In this document: in pieces, positions 26,401 to 41,400 of the stretch
Position numbering within the stretch: position 1 is the stretch's first letter
Layout of the letters: every line of letters begins with the position of its first letter
Source: Bombus terrestris
Taxonomy: Eukaryota; Arthropoda; Insecta; Hymenoptera; Apidae
DNA: 64,000 nt
Direction of reading: 5' to 3'
NCBI RefSeq assembly: GCF_910591885.1
Contig: NC_063272.1
Location: forward strand, 12,908,364-12,972,363
Notes under the pieces: generated by a model
Told to the model about the DNA's origin: nothing
Database searches by the model: none
Seen by the model: the letters and a program-made list of their open reading frames with translations, nothing else
Made by a program: the position numbers and the translations under genes

Positions 26401-29400
26401 GCTGCAGGCCGCCTAGCCGAAGCTTTGAGGCGCCTTTCACTAGTTTTGCCACGTAGCTGCCATGGAAATTGTCATGCTTCCCCTCCTTATGTTCGAGGTA
26501 TCTAGAATATTACCATCATCTGACATTCATCTGTGTGAGCATAATCGATGTTGAGATGTTAGCGCGAAACCGGAAACCGGACGGAACGGAACTTGCCGTA
26601 GCGATTAATTGTTTCTTTTTTTTTTTCTTTTTTTCTTTTACATTATACATTCAGCTTATTTTCCTCTTAATTGTACTCTTCTCCTCTTTCTATTCTATCT
26701 CTTCCTTCATTTCTTCTCTTTTCTCTCGCTCACGCGCTTTCTAACATTTTCTCCTTCGCCTCAAACTCTGTCGCTTATTTTCTTATTCTCTTTTTTTCTT
26801 TCTTTCGCTGGATCTTTAACGATGGAAGAAAATTGTGTATTCACGATGAAGCGTCTTTTTCTTTATTTCACCTTTTCGGTACTAGCAGAGGTTTGAGATA
26901 TTGGTAGGTAAGCGTGGATGTGATTTCTGTTTCATTCACGCAACTATAAGATGTTATTTCAGCTGAATAATCCGATATTCTACGAAAATAGTGCGGAAAA
27001 CGTATAAGTTACATATCGAGCGCGTATTTGAGCTGAGTCTATGTTCGGATCTAGTGGAATTGGAATATAATATGACGTAAGAAGATTTTGACGCATTTGT
27101 AAGAAGTTTCATTTTTAAATATGTCATAGTTTCGCATCTGATTTCCAATGAAATTAAAACATACGTGATATTACGCGAGTTTTGTGAGAAACAGTGTTTA
27201 TAGCAAACGTATTGTAATGTTTCGATGAAAGTTTCTGTATTGATCCTAGGCATTCTCGATGAGAGAAGCTGTATGTTTAACATTATGCAATTTGACATTT
27301 TTGTTTTAAAAAAGCGAACGCTCTTTACGTTGTAACAATTTCGACGCTTTGCATCTTGGGTTGGTTCTGACCTTTCTGCTTGTTAACGTGTCGATAGTTC
27401 GAGAGTCGCTTTAAACCTTTAGTTCACGCGATCCGAACTTTTTCAAGGTCCGCTTCAATCAAATTTTACTGATAAACAATGTCAACGTATTAATAATCAG
27501 ACGAAATCTCCCTTTTGTGCATTTTAATGTTAACAGGAGGATCATAAAGGTTCTATTGAAATTCTTTTCTGAATCCTGCGATCCCCGTTTGCTCCTGAAC
27601 TTCTTGCGGATGTCACTGATAACAGGAACATTATCTATGAAACTTATAGATACGTAGCGATAACTATATTAAATTTATTACTTAGAAATTGAAAGTTAAT
27701 TTACTTTTACGTAATGATCGGATGAATAAGCGAAATAAGCTTTTAGAAGTATCAAGAGCAGTAAGTATGGCGTTTGTCTTTTTTACGTAATTAAATTTAA
27801 TAATCAGATGAATTTATTCATAGTTCACAAGAGAAGAACAGTAGCATTATGTTTAACAGTTACGAGAGAATATTATTTTGTGATAGTTTTTAATAATGCA
27901 GTACCGAAAGGGTTGACAATTTGATCTTATTTTACAATAAAAGAGGATATCTGGAAATGCTGCTTTTTAAATCAATAATTTTATCTTGTTTAAGGTATTT
28001 ATTCGAAGCACTGCAATTAATGCGCTTGCTTTGATTGTATGAACTTTTTGTGTTTAAGATGGCGTAAGTTTTATACATTACTGTAAAATATTAATTATAA
28101 ATTGTAAGCTACATAACTATACATAAGCATTTAACGTATTACAAAATTTTAACAGTATTCCCTGATTATAAGCAAAAACACGTAACTTCAAATTACATAT
28201 AAAAAGCATGTATGATACTATATCATCGATTAAACGTTAATTAAAACAACGATATTAAACCGATGATATATTTCTTATTGAAATACTCACAAAACATGTA
28301 GTATAATAATACCACAAACATTATGAAAACCACGTTTTATTCCACATACTTAATATCAAAGTTTTATTGTCGCTTATGACAATGTTAAAATGTTATTTTA
28401 TCATTACGTGTATTACAATCTTATGGTTTTACGTCATTGCAAAAATAAAAAATTTGAAAAAATGATGACAGATGGGTATTATTGTTTAAAATATTTAAGA
28501 AACAATGCAAATCATCGTTGCATAATATAATAAAACATCTCGTTCCCGAGCATTGCAAAAAGTGGTGCGGAAAATTAAAGATGTTTTCATTTTAGTAATT
28601 TAATAATTCAATAACTTTTTTATTTGAATCTAATAATTTTTTAATTCAAATTTGATAATTTGATAATTTCTTTAAGACTCTTATGTGTAATCTCATACAT
28701 ATGTTTATATAAAGTTACATGATTCAATATTTTTCTAAATTCAGTATGTTGAACCACTGAATTTTTCTTGATTTTGGCGTACACATATAAGGAATACATT
28801 ATCGTTTTACTAAAACCTTGATCTGCATCGAATATGCATATACTGCTACATAATCAATACGATAAGATCGTTGAACAACCATTTAAAAAATTACAAATCG
28901 ATTTATACAAAGATATTTCAATGTTTTTATAAATTTAATACAGTTCATCGTTTGGATGAATATTAATTCTATCAACTTTAATTCCATTTTACGAATCAGT
29001 GCACGATAAAATTAGGTAACACAAATTTAACTCCACCCTTCTGTAGCATAATTTCGTCTAAAGCTGAATTAATTAATACTAATACTATCCGGCATATAAT
29101 TAACGAAACAATAACTATTGTTATAAAAGAAAACAAATAATAATTAGTCTAATAAAATATTTGTCAAAGATTTTTCACGCGAATTAACTATCTTCATAAG
29201 TACATTACCAATTTGTTTCAAAAAGTATAATGAATATTTTTTTTATTGTAATAATAAAAGAAACTGAATCATGCCGTGTTATCTCTCTGCTCAAAACTAC
29301 CAAAACAATAATTATTTTTAAAAGAAGCAGATAATTAATGCAACTAAAGTACCCTTCAAAGATTTACTATACGAACTAACTTCCTTAATAAACATATTAT

Positions 29401-32400
29401 CAACGTTTCAAAATATAAGGAAGATTATCGTATTAAACGAAATAAACACAATCGCGTTATTTATTTTGCCTCTACTTACACCTAACAAGGCAATTATCAT
29501 TTAAAAGACAGTAAATAATAATTAATCTAATAAGAAATCCTTTAAAAGTTTGTTTATATGGATTAATCTTCTTAACAATGTATAAAATAAGACATAATCG
29601 CGTCATTTATTTTTCTTTCCAACACGTAAAATCTCGTGTTACAACTACACGCTAATACTTTCTGATGACGCATATTAACCGAGCGATTTACATTTCAACG
29701 GGCGTAGGATGCAATCAAACGATTGGAAAAAGAAAAGAAAAGAAAAAGTCGTATCTCACGTCACGTTGATCTCTATGAATGTTTGTTATTTCGTTCTCTT
29801 TAACATTTACGTTTCTAGCATGTGTGTATGTGTTGCTTCTCGGTGCATGTACTGTCACACACACACACACACACACACTCAGCCCTCTGGATGCTATGAC
29901 GAGTACCCGTGACGCTTGTCACAACACTATGCAGTGCAAATGAAGTTGCAAGAATGCTACTGTGAATAAATCTTCCTATCATGTGTGTTCTGCAAACCCA
30001 TCGTGCCCGATGGTAAGAGGTGTCACTTATTATTCTTCGAACTTTCTTTGAAAGAAAATGTGAAAGTGCCAACATTTTTGCATTGTAGCGCAGTATATGT
30101 AACACCTTAGTTCGTTCCTTTTCTATCCGCCTTCGTTCCTTTTTCTTGCCTTAATACATCTCACATGAGTATGATCATTGCAGCAATTATCGCACAGAAA
30201 CAATGCACCTTGTAGAACGTCTGAAATATTTAGTGCATAATATAATATATTAATTGCAATTCTATCCCTCATTGGTGATCTTTTATTTATTTGTTGCCCG
30301 TACGATTCATAGTGCGGAGGATTGTTTAGCCCGTAATCAAAATTCATCAAAGAAGCGAGAAGGAATAGAAATATCGAAATTAGAACACGGACTCGCTTTA
30401 AGTTTCTTCCTTATTTATTACTTTCGTAAAATAAACGAAACAGACATTTACAACTGCTTCGTCTGACATACATAAAATAGCCTCGAGACAAAATTATGCA
30501 CTAAAGTTTCAGAACATCTCACATCGTAAGCTTCACTGATATTACGTAATCCAAGCCACCATGTGTCGATATCAAATTGATTCAGTTCCGTATACTAGCG
30601 CTTCAATAATAGCAATAATACCAATCTGTAGTACCTTTGGTACAAACGTCCAAATCGGATGACACGTTTGATCCGCTGTACTTCCGTATGATTCCCGTAA
30701 AAGAACTTTGAACCCGGAAAGTGTCATAGCTACTTTCTATAGATGCTTTCTTACCATACACCATTAATGTTATCTGAGTAATGATTGCCAAGCGTATAAA
30801 TATATTTATATATATATATATATATTTACATATACATATATATGTGTGTATATATATATACATATATTGCATCTTTTAATGGTAGTTGAAAAAAAAACAA
30901 TAAACGATACGATGCATTTATCTTACACCTAAGTACAGTAGTGTTTGCTTAAATTACAATAAGTCGAGAATTTATATCGTAATTCTCAGCAAACAGGTAT
31001 AGTGATTTCGTTCTGGAAGAACTCTTGAATCTGTTGACGAGAGAAAAAGAAATGAATCCAGCGAGAACAGGGGAGAAAGATATGACAATAGATCATTCCA
31101 TAAGTAATACGGTTATTTGCATAATTTTACAACGTAAACATTATATCGTATTCATTCAATTCGTTGATAACAAATAGGAAGAATTTTATAGCATAACTAG
31201 CCGAAGAATGACAGATAGTTACTGTTCGATTTTAGAAATTCAGAATGTAAGACAAAAGAAGAAATTACTTATGGGGAGAGCCTTTCTTGCACGATAATCT
31301 ACCAATGGTAATTCGATACTAATAAATCGACAAGTTGAAAGTTTTCAATTCTAGACTTCCTTTTTATAATTTCATAATTGCTTTGTCAGATACGGTAATT
31401 ATAATGAATAATTTCTTATCCGTAATCTTCGCTAGTAATTTACTAAGTAATACAATTTACTATGAAACTTGCCACTGTCAAGCAAGAGTATTTATCAATA
31501 TTGGTAACTCGTAACCTGTGACTTGTGTAAAATTATTAAGAGTCCCCTGATATATTTCTCCCTTACTCTCGCTGTAATTAATTCGTTCCTCGTCGATAAG
31601 TTTACGCTACGATCGCAGCAATGCGTCCTTCTTACTAACAAAAGATCTGAAGAACGACGTAGCAATTGTCGTGAGTATCTTTGTATCTGTTTCTTGCGAC
31701 GTATTCGTGAAAACGTTAGGTTGATCGGAAAACGCATTCGCTGTAATCGTAATCTTAAACTACACTGGCAGAGAGTAGAGTATGAGAGAACGAGTTCGAA
31801 ACACCGAACAGACGTTCCAGTTAACCACCGTAACAACTTTATTGGAATTTAAACGTGCGCTACTGTATCGCGATGTGCTGTACGATGCTATTAAGTTCAC
31901 CAGCTGATACGTCAGTGAGCCTGACTCGCCCAAGCTACAGGAACGAACATCCGATTTCTTTTACAGCGCGAAGCATATCGGAAGAGTTTAGCAGCGGAGA
32001 TACAAAGTATCGTGACAATGGCGAATCAACGAGTAGCACGCACAGTCGTGATCCGCGTTCTCCAAAGGAGAAAGAAGATAAAGAAAGAGGTGACGAAGGT
32101 ATTTCAATACGTTTCATGTGGCTGATCCTCCATGGTCGACCTGTTACCGATCTGCCTTATTTTTATAGAGATGGTCAAAGTGTACGATGGCGACAATTCC
32201 CTCAGACGACGGATATTTCGCGTGATCTCGGTGCCCCGGCAAGCTACCACCGAACAGGTCCTGACATCAGCACTTCGTGCATTTCACATTACGAAAGATC
32301 CTAGTACGTATGAGATATCTTCTCTTAACCCTCTAGCCGCGACTGATCTTCATATTAGAAAATCATAATCGTTGTAACCGTAGTGTTAAATTACCCCGGT

Positions 32401-35400
32401 GGTGAGTATGAGTTCGAGACACCGAGTAGAGGTGATTACATTTACAACTGTAACAATTTTATTGGAATTTAAACGTGCGTGTATCATAACGCCTTGTAGG
32501 AATTTTCTATACAAAAATCGTTTAAAGTTCTATAGGTTTATCATAAGGATAATAACGTGACCTGACGAAATTTGCAGAATAAATAGATATATTTATTAAT
32601 GGGACATGTAGATGCGATTTGAGCATCGCCCACGACTGGAAGATTAATCTTTCCGCTCTGGAGTGCATACGTCATAGAGGAACATTCAAAAGTACAAAAT
32701 ATAAAGCTAGAAATTGTTAAGCTTTATAATTATCAGAACGACATATGAATCGTTATGTATCTTCCGCTTGTCAAATTTATTATACGAGCAGCACTATACT
32801 AACTATGTTAACCAATAGGTGAATCCAAAATCCATACGAAACGACTTGTTTTAAAATTTGGAAAACGACATAGTTGTTGAAGCTAATCGAGTAAAAATGT
32901 TGCCGTGCAAGGTAACATGAAAGACAACGTGCACACGAGCATTGTTCATAATCTTGGATTACATGAAAATATAGTATTGTAGCGCTGGATGATTACGTTA
33001 CGGAGTATGTACCAAATAATATACAGATATATAGGTATAAAATATCTAAAACAAGATACTAAATATTATAATAAGTGAAAGAAATTTCTATATATATATT
33101 TCATTTCTTTTAGTAATTTTCATGAAATTATGAATTTGCATGGAGATCAACAGACTGTTCATTAGTGCAATTAACAGGAGATAATTAATGAGGAACACGG
33201 AATATTTCTAGTATTTTAGTTTCGTGTTTGTTGAGTGTTTTTGGATACAAGACTTGACGAATTAAAAGTGTTTCTTTTATTTTACTCTTTTATGTGATTT
33301 TTGACTCTGAGAATGGAACACTTGTAGTACACTGTGCAGTGAAATGGTAATAATTAATGAACAGTGTTTACTAATAAAGTTAGAATATGGCAAAAAACTA
33401 TGACAAATGAAAATGCTATGACAATCGCGGTTTACCTTTTTTGTGTGAGTGTTAGTTTGTTTATTCTCTTTATTAGGAAAAGTCCAGTCATAATTTAACA
33501 TATATAAAAAGTAAAACAAATTAATTCTGTATCACGAATGTAAATTAAATTTTGCTCTAGACTCTGAGAAATGGGTTTCCTCTAAATATATATTTTAATT
33601 TCAAACTATAATAGAACGAAGTGTTATTATAAAAACGAGATTTCAGAATGAATCGCATCTGTATTAACGTGGCCTATTGTATTTATTTTTGGTGTGTTCT
33701 TTGAATTTTTCCATCGATAACAAATTGTTTAACTTTGAGAAACACACGAAATAATCGTTATTTGTATGCCTCCTCTTTTGTTTCAATTTCTTGCGAGTGA
33801 TTTCGTTAAAACGAGAATAAAATTCGGAACAAATTCAAGTCAAAATTATTCGAAGACTGCAGCAGGATTAAAGGAAAGAAAAGAAATAATCGTAAAGAAG
33901 TTTTATCGCCAATTTATGTTAATAATTTTCAATTAGATTTACATGTATATTTGTTATCAGCAATTCTAATCATTTTATTAATGTTATATAACGAATAAAT
34001 GTGTGACTACCGAACAGATTTTCAAATAAATATTACACTGTCAGGGAGAGCATATTCGTCGAGAGTATATTGATAAGGCTTAACACATTGTGAATTGTTT
34101 AGAAAAATGATGTTTTTAGGAACAAATTTGCACGCACATACGTGCGTCAATAGCATTTACGTGAACTCAATCTGTCGGATGTATCTATACGCCCACAGTA
34201 ACAAAACAGTTGACCATTATATTTTACTCCTACGTAAAGATCAAACTGACAACTGCAAACAGAATAGTTTTGTATCAATGGAATTGTTCTTCTGTCATAC
34301 ATTTCATGCTAAATGTTTGTCTCTTCCTCTATCTGCAAACTCAATTAGAGATGGAATCCCGTTAATTCTAAACTGCGAATAAATGAAAAAAAATATAATA
34401 TTTCTATATTCGATCATGCTATTGTCCCGAGTGAACAATTAAAGATATTGTTTAGATTTCAATTTCATACCACTTGATTTCGGAATGTTACGATTAATTC
34501 AAAAAGATCATGACGTATTAATTACGATAATATTATAATTATTCTATTTGACAGCACTTTCTGCTTAAAATGTTTTTCGAAAGTATTTCCTTATTCGAAG
34601 CTTAGCGCCTCGTTATAAAATATCTTGTTATTATTCGAGAGTAGAAAATATTCTATTTACCATCGATTGAACAAAGTGAATAAACATCAAAAATTTAATA
34701 ATTGCTATGTTACTACGACTTCTTAATAATAGCTTCAAGCAATATCATATAATGGAAAAAATCTTTATTGTAATCGGTGATGAGAAATTTACATTTTGAG
34801 ATTGAAATCCCCCTACAAATTATATCGGAGTTAATATCTTTAAAAGAAACGTTCTCTCTTAAAATTTTCACGTACTTTCATTGAAATTCATTTCAAGGAT
34901 TATCTCGCTCTAATTGAAAGATTATATTTCTTTCATCTGTATTTTAAATAATTACAATTACATTCCTATTATATATATTTCGTAAGCATATTTCACTTAA
35001 ATTTCTTAACTTATCGCAATTATATTTCAATTGTATAATCTCTATAATCTAATCTGATTTATGTATTTCTATCTAATTTCTCTATTAATATTATTAATGG
35101 TAAATATGTATCAACGATACTACACATCTCATTATAGCTAAAACAGAAAGAAATTAAACAAATACATTGCAATTATATTCCAATTATATCTTCTATGATC
35201 TAATCTAATTTCTGCATTTCTATCTAATTTTTGTATTTATATTGTTAATGGTAAATATGTATTAATGATAGTACACATTGTATTATAATTGAAACGGCAT
35301 GAAGCTTAACAGTACACATTTCTATTTGCTCAAAAAATTCAGCCAACTTTTACCTCACCGACCTGTATGCCACGGATGAGACTGAATTATGCGATCCAAC

Positions 35401-38400
35401 TCCGGTTCTAAACTTGAATCGCAGAGAGGGCAAACGTCCGGCTGTCTTCTTACGGTTCAAGTAAGTTTCGATCTAGAAACTTTGCAACGCGTTCCATAAT
35501 AATCCAACATAATCGAAAACATTACAAACATTGAAATATGATTTGATAATTTCAGGGATAGCGAAAGCGGACAGGTACGCGTCTATCCAGGCAAACTACA
35601 GGTGTCAGAGTCGTTCTGTATGGTGTCTGTCACAGAAGCAACAACTGTTGCGGACTTAATCGAAGAAGCGCTTCAGAAGTTCGGTTTGCAAAATTTTAAA
35701 TCGGAAGATTACAGATGCAGCGAGATTCTTCTGGATCGCGGTGGTAAATCTCAAATTCAATCTGAAATTCTAACTCGCTATATGAAAAATTGCATTCACA
35801 GTAGAATTGATTAGTTAGTAAACGTTACTGGCGATGAAACTAGACTAGATATATGTCTGAAGATATAATTTAATTCCTCGTTCCTATCATATATTCGTGC
35901 GCATTTTTGTATATCTGCTGAAAACAGATATATAACAGTTATTTTACGGAACTAGAATCTGAAAGCCACAAGAGAAAATAATAGTTACCATATTTCAAAT
36001 TAGAAATAGATCTTTTTATTGTTGCTTTGTTATAACTAAAGATATTCACAAACTTGTGGATTGATTCGATACTATTTGATAATTATAATCAGACATAATT
36101 CTATAGGAAAATTATTATTACGTTTATCTAGTCACTGAAAGAGTTTTGGCTCGTGACGAGAAGCCATGGGAAATTATGAAACAACTGGGCCAAGATTCGA
36201 TCAGGCAAATGGAGTTGATGCGATTTTACCTTCAGCTAAAGCAAGATCCCCATGGCCCTAATTTAGCTTTGTTCGTCGGCAATTTGCCACCAAATCTCTC
36301 CGAAAGGTGTTACGAAAACATGTTGACCGATTTCTTAGGCAAAGGTAATTCTTTCAATATCTAAACAATACTTTACGATAATTAATTTCACGTGTAACGA
36401 TCACTTGTTTCGCACATTTTCAGAAAATAAATTCTCCTTTATCGGTCCAATATACTATGAATATGGCTCGATGGTAATCATTTACGAGGACTCGAACAAG
36501 GCAGTCACGGCGTTGTATACGTTGAGAGAATCGAAATATGAGGACAAACATCTTTTAGGTATTTTTATTCTATCTAGTTTAATTAATTCATTGGCATGCA
36601 CAGTCTACCTGTGGCTTCTTGGTAAAATGTAGTTTATTAATTCTCATTCTTTCTAACGTTTCGCACTTCACGCGTAGGAAAACTCTAAATGAGAATTGCG
36701 GACAGAAAAACAAAATGTTGAGAAAAAATTTAATAAGACATTCTGAAATATCTAGCCATTAAAATATTAATATGGCAATGAGTTAACATTATACATGCAT
36801 GTATAAATACCTTTTTGTACTACAATCGCCATAATATTTTTGTTGTTGTAGTCATGCTACTACCAAGTATCGAGCCAAGCATGGTGCCCCCAGGGGTACA
36901 ACCTTTACTCGTTTTCGTGAACGTGAAATCTGGCGGTTGCCAGGGACTTCAATTAATCTCCAGCTTCCGAAAACTTTTGAATCCGTATCAAGTGTTTGAT
37001 CTCGACAATGGAGGTCCACTTCCTGGGTATGCAAAGAACAAACTATACAATTCTAAAAGTGTTTGATAGCTCACTTCTGAATTAACAGGTAGATACTCGT
37101 AATATCTATCTGAATATACTTACTTAATATTTACCTACAGTTTATGTTAAAAATACAATGTCATATCTATTTCGTAATTTATAATATACGTTGAATATTA
37201 TAGAATACTTTGTTGGCAGTTTACCAGATTTTAGAAGTATTATGAAACAACATACCTTAAGAATAGTTAAAACGTGCAATTGTAAATGAATTAAGATTGA
37301 TTTGAAAAGATCTGGTAGAATTTAAATCGTTTAATTAAAATTTTCTAGAAATAAAAATAGAGAAGAATTTAGTTCTAAGATAGTAACTATAGTAATTTAT
37401 TATAATCATCGCCGTTGTATTGCAGTCTCTACGTTTTCCGTCACATAAAGGATTACAAAATCTTGGTTTGTGGTGGTGATGGAACGATAGGATGGGTCCT
37501 GCAATGTTTGGACAACGTGGGACAGGATAGTGAATGTTCCTCACCTGCTTGCGCCATCGTTCCCCTAGGAACCGGAAATGACCTCGCGCGTGTCCTATGC
37601 TGGGGTTCCGGTTACACCGGCGACGAAGACCCCTTGAATTTACTCCGAGATGTAATCGATGCGGAGGAATCCTTATTGGATAGATGGACCGTTGTATTTC
37701 ATACAGAAGACAAGGAAGATAAACAGTCGGCTACCAATACAGGAGGTGAATAACATCAAAAATAATTTCCATCATCAACTAAAGGAATTACGAAGTTGAT
37801 AGTTCACGTGTCCATTAATAATGAATAAATTTTATTTTTGTACTCTTATGTCGTTCAAAAATCTGACATTTGTATAAAACAATTGTATCTGACGAAAGTT
37901 AAATGACGGAGAATTAATAAAGGAAATTAATAAAGATATATTCACGTAAAAATTATAAATCACGAAACATTATGAAAATTATAATACGCTATGAATATGA
38001 AGGTGTCAAATGAATATGAAATACGAATATTTTATACGTAAATATTACAGGCGCAGGTGCTACTAGCGAAGACAATACGCAAATACTCGTGATGAATAAC
38101 TACTTTGGTATCGGTATCGACGCCGATTTGTGTTTAGACTTTCACAACGCAAGGGAAGAAAATCCGAACAAATTCAAGAGCAGGTTGCGTAACAAGGGAG
38201 TATACGTGACAATGGGCTTGCGAAAAATGGTGAAACGGAAACCGTGCAAAGATTTGCATAAAGAAATTCGATTAGAAGTGGACGGCAGAGTCGTTGAATT
38301 ACCTCAAGTCGAGGGAATAATTATTCTAAACATTTTAAGGTGATTCATTCGTTAATAATTAGATTGCGGATGTTTATGCAAATTCGTAACTTTTTTTGGA

Positions 38401-41400
38401 ACGCTACTAAACAGATGAAACTTAAGCAAGGATTTGTCTCACTCACTATTTGAACAAGCGTTGTACTTTGGACATGTAACATCTGTCACAAATTATGCAT
38501 AAAAATCCACGATCTAATAATAATTATCTAAGTAGGGAGTTCGTTAATCCTTCGATGAATCGAGTATTAATGATTTAGAGCTCAGATAATAATTTTTTTA
38601 TCAGCAAGATTTTTCGCATTTACAACATCACAGGTACAGAGAATGTACAATTAAATTTCATTTAAAATCTACTATATTGTAGTTGGGGTTCTGGGGCAAA
38701 TCCCTGGGGACCAGATACGAAGGAAGATCAATTTTATACACCGAACCACGGAGATGGAATGTTGGAGGTAGTTGGAGTTACAGGTGTAATACACCTTGGA
38801 CAAATTCAATCTGGTCTTCGCACAGCGATGAGGATAGCGCAGGTGAATTTAAATCCTATTCTTAGCTTTGTTAGGATATTTCGCAATGCATAATGCAGCC
38901 GTAGATCCAATTGAAAGGAAAATTAAAAATAAGATCTTCGTTGTATATAACGTCGAATACTTAGGACGATAAAAATACTCAGTGTGTACATATAGCATAA
39001 TATATGTACGTACTATGTGTTTCAAAATTTAAATACTTATTACTTTAAGCTTTAAGTTCCCAACGAATAATAGTATTAAGCCTAATGGCAAGTATTAGCA
39101 AGTAATCTTTTATTTTATAAATATAATATGATACAGTGATATGATGCAAGAAATTGGTTTTGAATGTTTCATAGGGAGGACATATAAAGATTTATTTGCA
39201 CTCTGATATACCAGTACAAGTGGACGGAGAACCGTGGGTTCAGAGTCCAGGGAATATTGTAGTTTTGAAGTCAGCGCTAAAGGTAATCTTTTCACAGGCA
39301 CTCGTAATGAACCCATAATTCTATCGAAATACAAAACAGAACGGATGCAACGCAAATTTGTTAATTTTCCGCTCTTCTTCTATCTCATTTTTACACGTTA
39401 CATATTCACGGAAATTGTGTCACGTTTGTAAGTATAGTTTGTTTGCTGATTCGCAGAAATCAGTTTAATGGAAACTGAGATATCAATCTATTTTCTGATT
39501 TGACATTCACGAACGCCCACGTGCGCGAATAATACCAAGCGTAATCTCTTTAACTGGAGTATAAAACTATGAATTATTTATTATTTCTTCTTAAAGATCA
39601 GAACTGCAGCCTGGATTTCATCCACTCGTCCCGAAACATTGAACTTTACTGGCATTTCAAATTCAGACGTACAATCTGTAACACGTTCCGGCTACTCGAT
39701 GAAACTCGAGTTATCTAAATTTCATTGCTTGACATTTCAAATTATCAAGCTGTTCGAATTGACAAATTTCGAGTGATAAATTCTACATTCGGTCTTTATA
39801 AATCAACAATTTTACGTCAGATAAGATAACCAGCTGACTTGTAATTCATCAAATTTACGTGACCTCGTTTATTTTACCACCAATTTAATTACCATTATTA
39901 ATTTACGGTCTCTAAAAATTTGGCTAATCGTATTACTGCAAACTTACAAGAGAACTCTGATAGCCCATGAAATTTCGATAGAACGATGGGGCCTATCTAT
40001 CTATTTGTCGCACGTTGACTCTCTGCAGGATCTTGCATCTTTACCTGCACTATCTGCTAGATCTAACTTGCCATGACGCTCTACTCAGACACCATAAGAG
40101 CGTGATCCAACCGCTGGTGTCCGGCAGCGCATGCATTCCCACCCCTAATCGCACACAAAAACTAATGTCTCCTTGTTCCTTTGTTCGCTCCAGGCTACCA
40201 TGTTGAAGAAAAATAAGATCAAGCGTCGGAATACCGAACCTTCGATTCCACCCGCTAATGGGGTGGGGAGCAAGAGCACGGACGAGTGTAGCAACAAAAG
40301 CTAGAACGCAGTTTCTGCGGTCTATGTCGATCGATTAGACACGAAATTTTCAATTAGTGCTCCGCCTAGGCTCCACCTCGTATCGTGCACTATCGCTGCA
40401 TACGATACAGGGGAGTTTCGGTGCGATCATTACGATCAAACACAAACACACACGTACATGTACTTCCTGTGTAGTAACACTCCATTCGATGTTTCCGCCG
40501 CATGTAGCTCTCTGTGCCAGTATCGTCGATGTGTGTGGATGGACGATAAATTTTTGGACAGCGTCAAAGTCTCCTAGCTCTCAAGATTACATTTCCAAGG
40601 CCATCTGGTTTCAGATGAAATCACAATGTCGTGGCTTTCTATTTGGTTTTTAAGAAAGTTAAGATCAAGGTTTCGTGATTTCAAAGAGATCCTCTTCCCG
40701 ATCGAAAAACCGGTTACCAGAAAAATTGAAACGCAATTTATTTCAGTAGCATTGACCGTAGCATTGGTTGTATTACCAGAATCGTCGTAATAACGAATTC
40801 ATAAATCGTTACGGAAGTTTGACGAATTTGCAAATACATTTTTATCCGGAGGTTTTTGCCATTTTTATCCATTCCATATTTTGATACTTTGGTCGTCGAT
40901 GGTTCTAGCGTTGAATAACGTGTTGAATATCAGGAAGGTTTTAAGGTCTTAAGATTCTTCCGTTATCTGTATGATTTTGATAATAATTTTAAATTTCAAT
41001 TAGAGTTATTTACTTGACGCATGATGTAATGTCGAATTTGTTGACTCAACGTTGTCAGATCTTAGCGTCCAAGAATTTATCAATTACGCTCACGCCTAAA
41101 TGTTCAGCGCAATTCAAGCTTGTCGTAAAACAGTGTTGTGAAAAGTTAAAGGTTCGACAAAATTTTATCAATATTTTAGAAACATTATACGATAAGCAGT
41201 GACAATCACCCTGTACTTTGAAGAAAAATGAAAGCAAATATACATATATATTCAGTGTGCAGTTGAAAGCTATATACAAGTGAGCACGAAGTGATTGCTT
41301 GCGAAAAAGAGAAATAGATATATAGAAAATACTTACTTTGTTCGAAGCTTAATTTTCGGAAAACATCGAATTTAGAAATGTGCTACATATATATATGTAT

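Larger units (their letters stand above)
21466..31966 (+). other. DGK theta intron 5 (10.5 kb)
   Basis: A long AT-rich intron containing AT microsatellites, a CpG-richer patch at about 26.24-26.60 kb, a CA microsatellite, a triplicated degenerate repeat at 29.1-29.65 kb, and one copy of a repeat just before exon 6. Open frames at 22835-23143, 24027-24386 and 24707-24997 show no recognisable domain. No supported exon seen. Confidence 0.85.
32304..35342 (+). other. DGK theta intron 7 (3.0 kb)
   Basis: AT-rich. Holds repeat copy B near its start and a 153-bp tandem duplication just before exon 8. An open frame at 34095-34382 is unsupported. Confidence 0.85.

Noticed and set aside
32169..32172. 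Acceptor two bases downstream (tatagag|atg) for exon 7
   Set aside because: Would shift the frame out of the RA domain; tatag|agatg keeps phase with exon 6.
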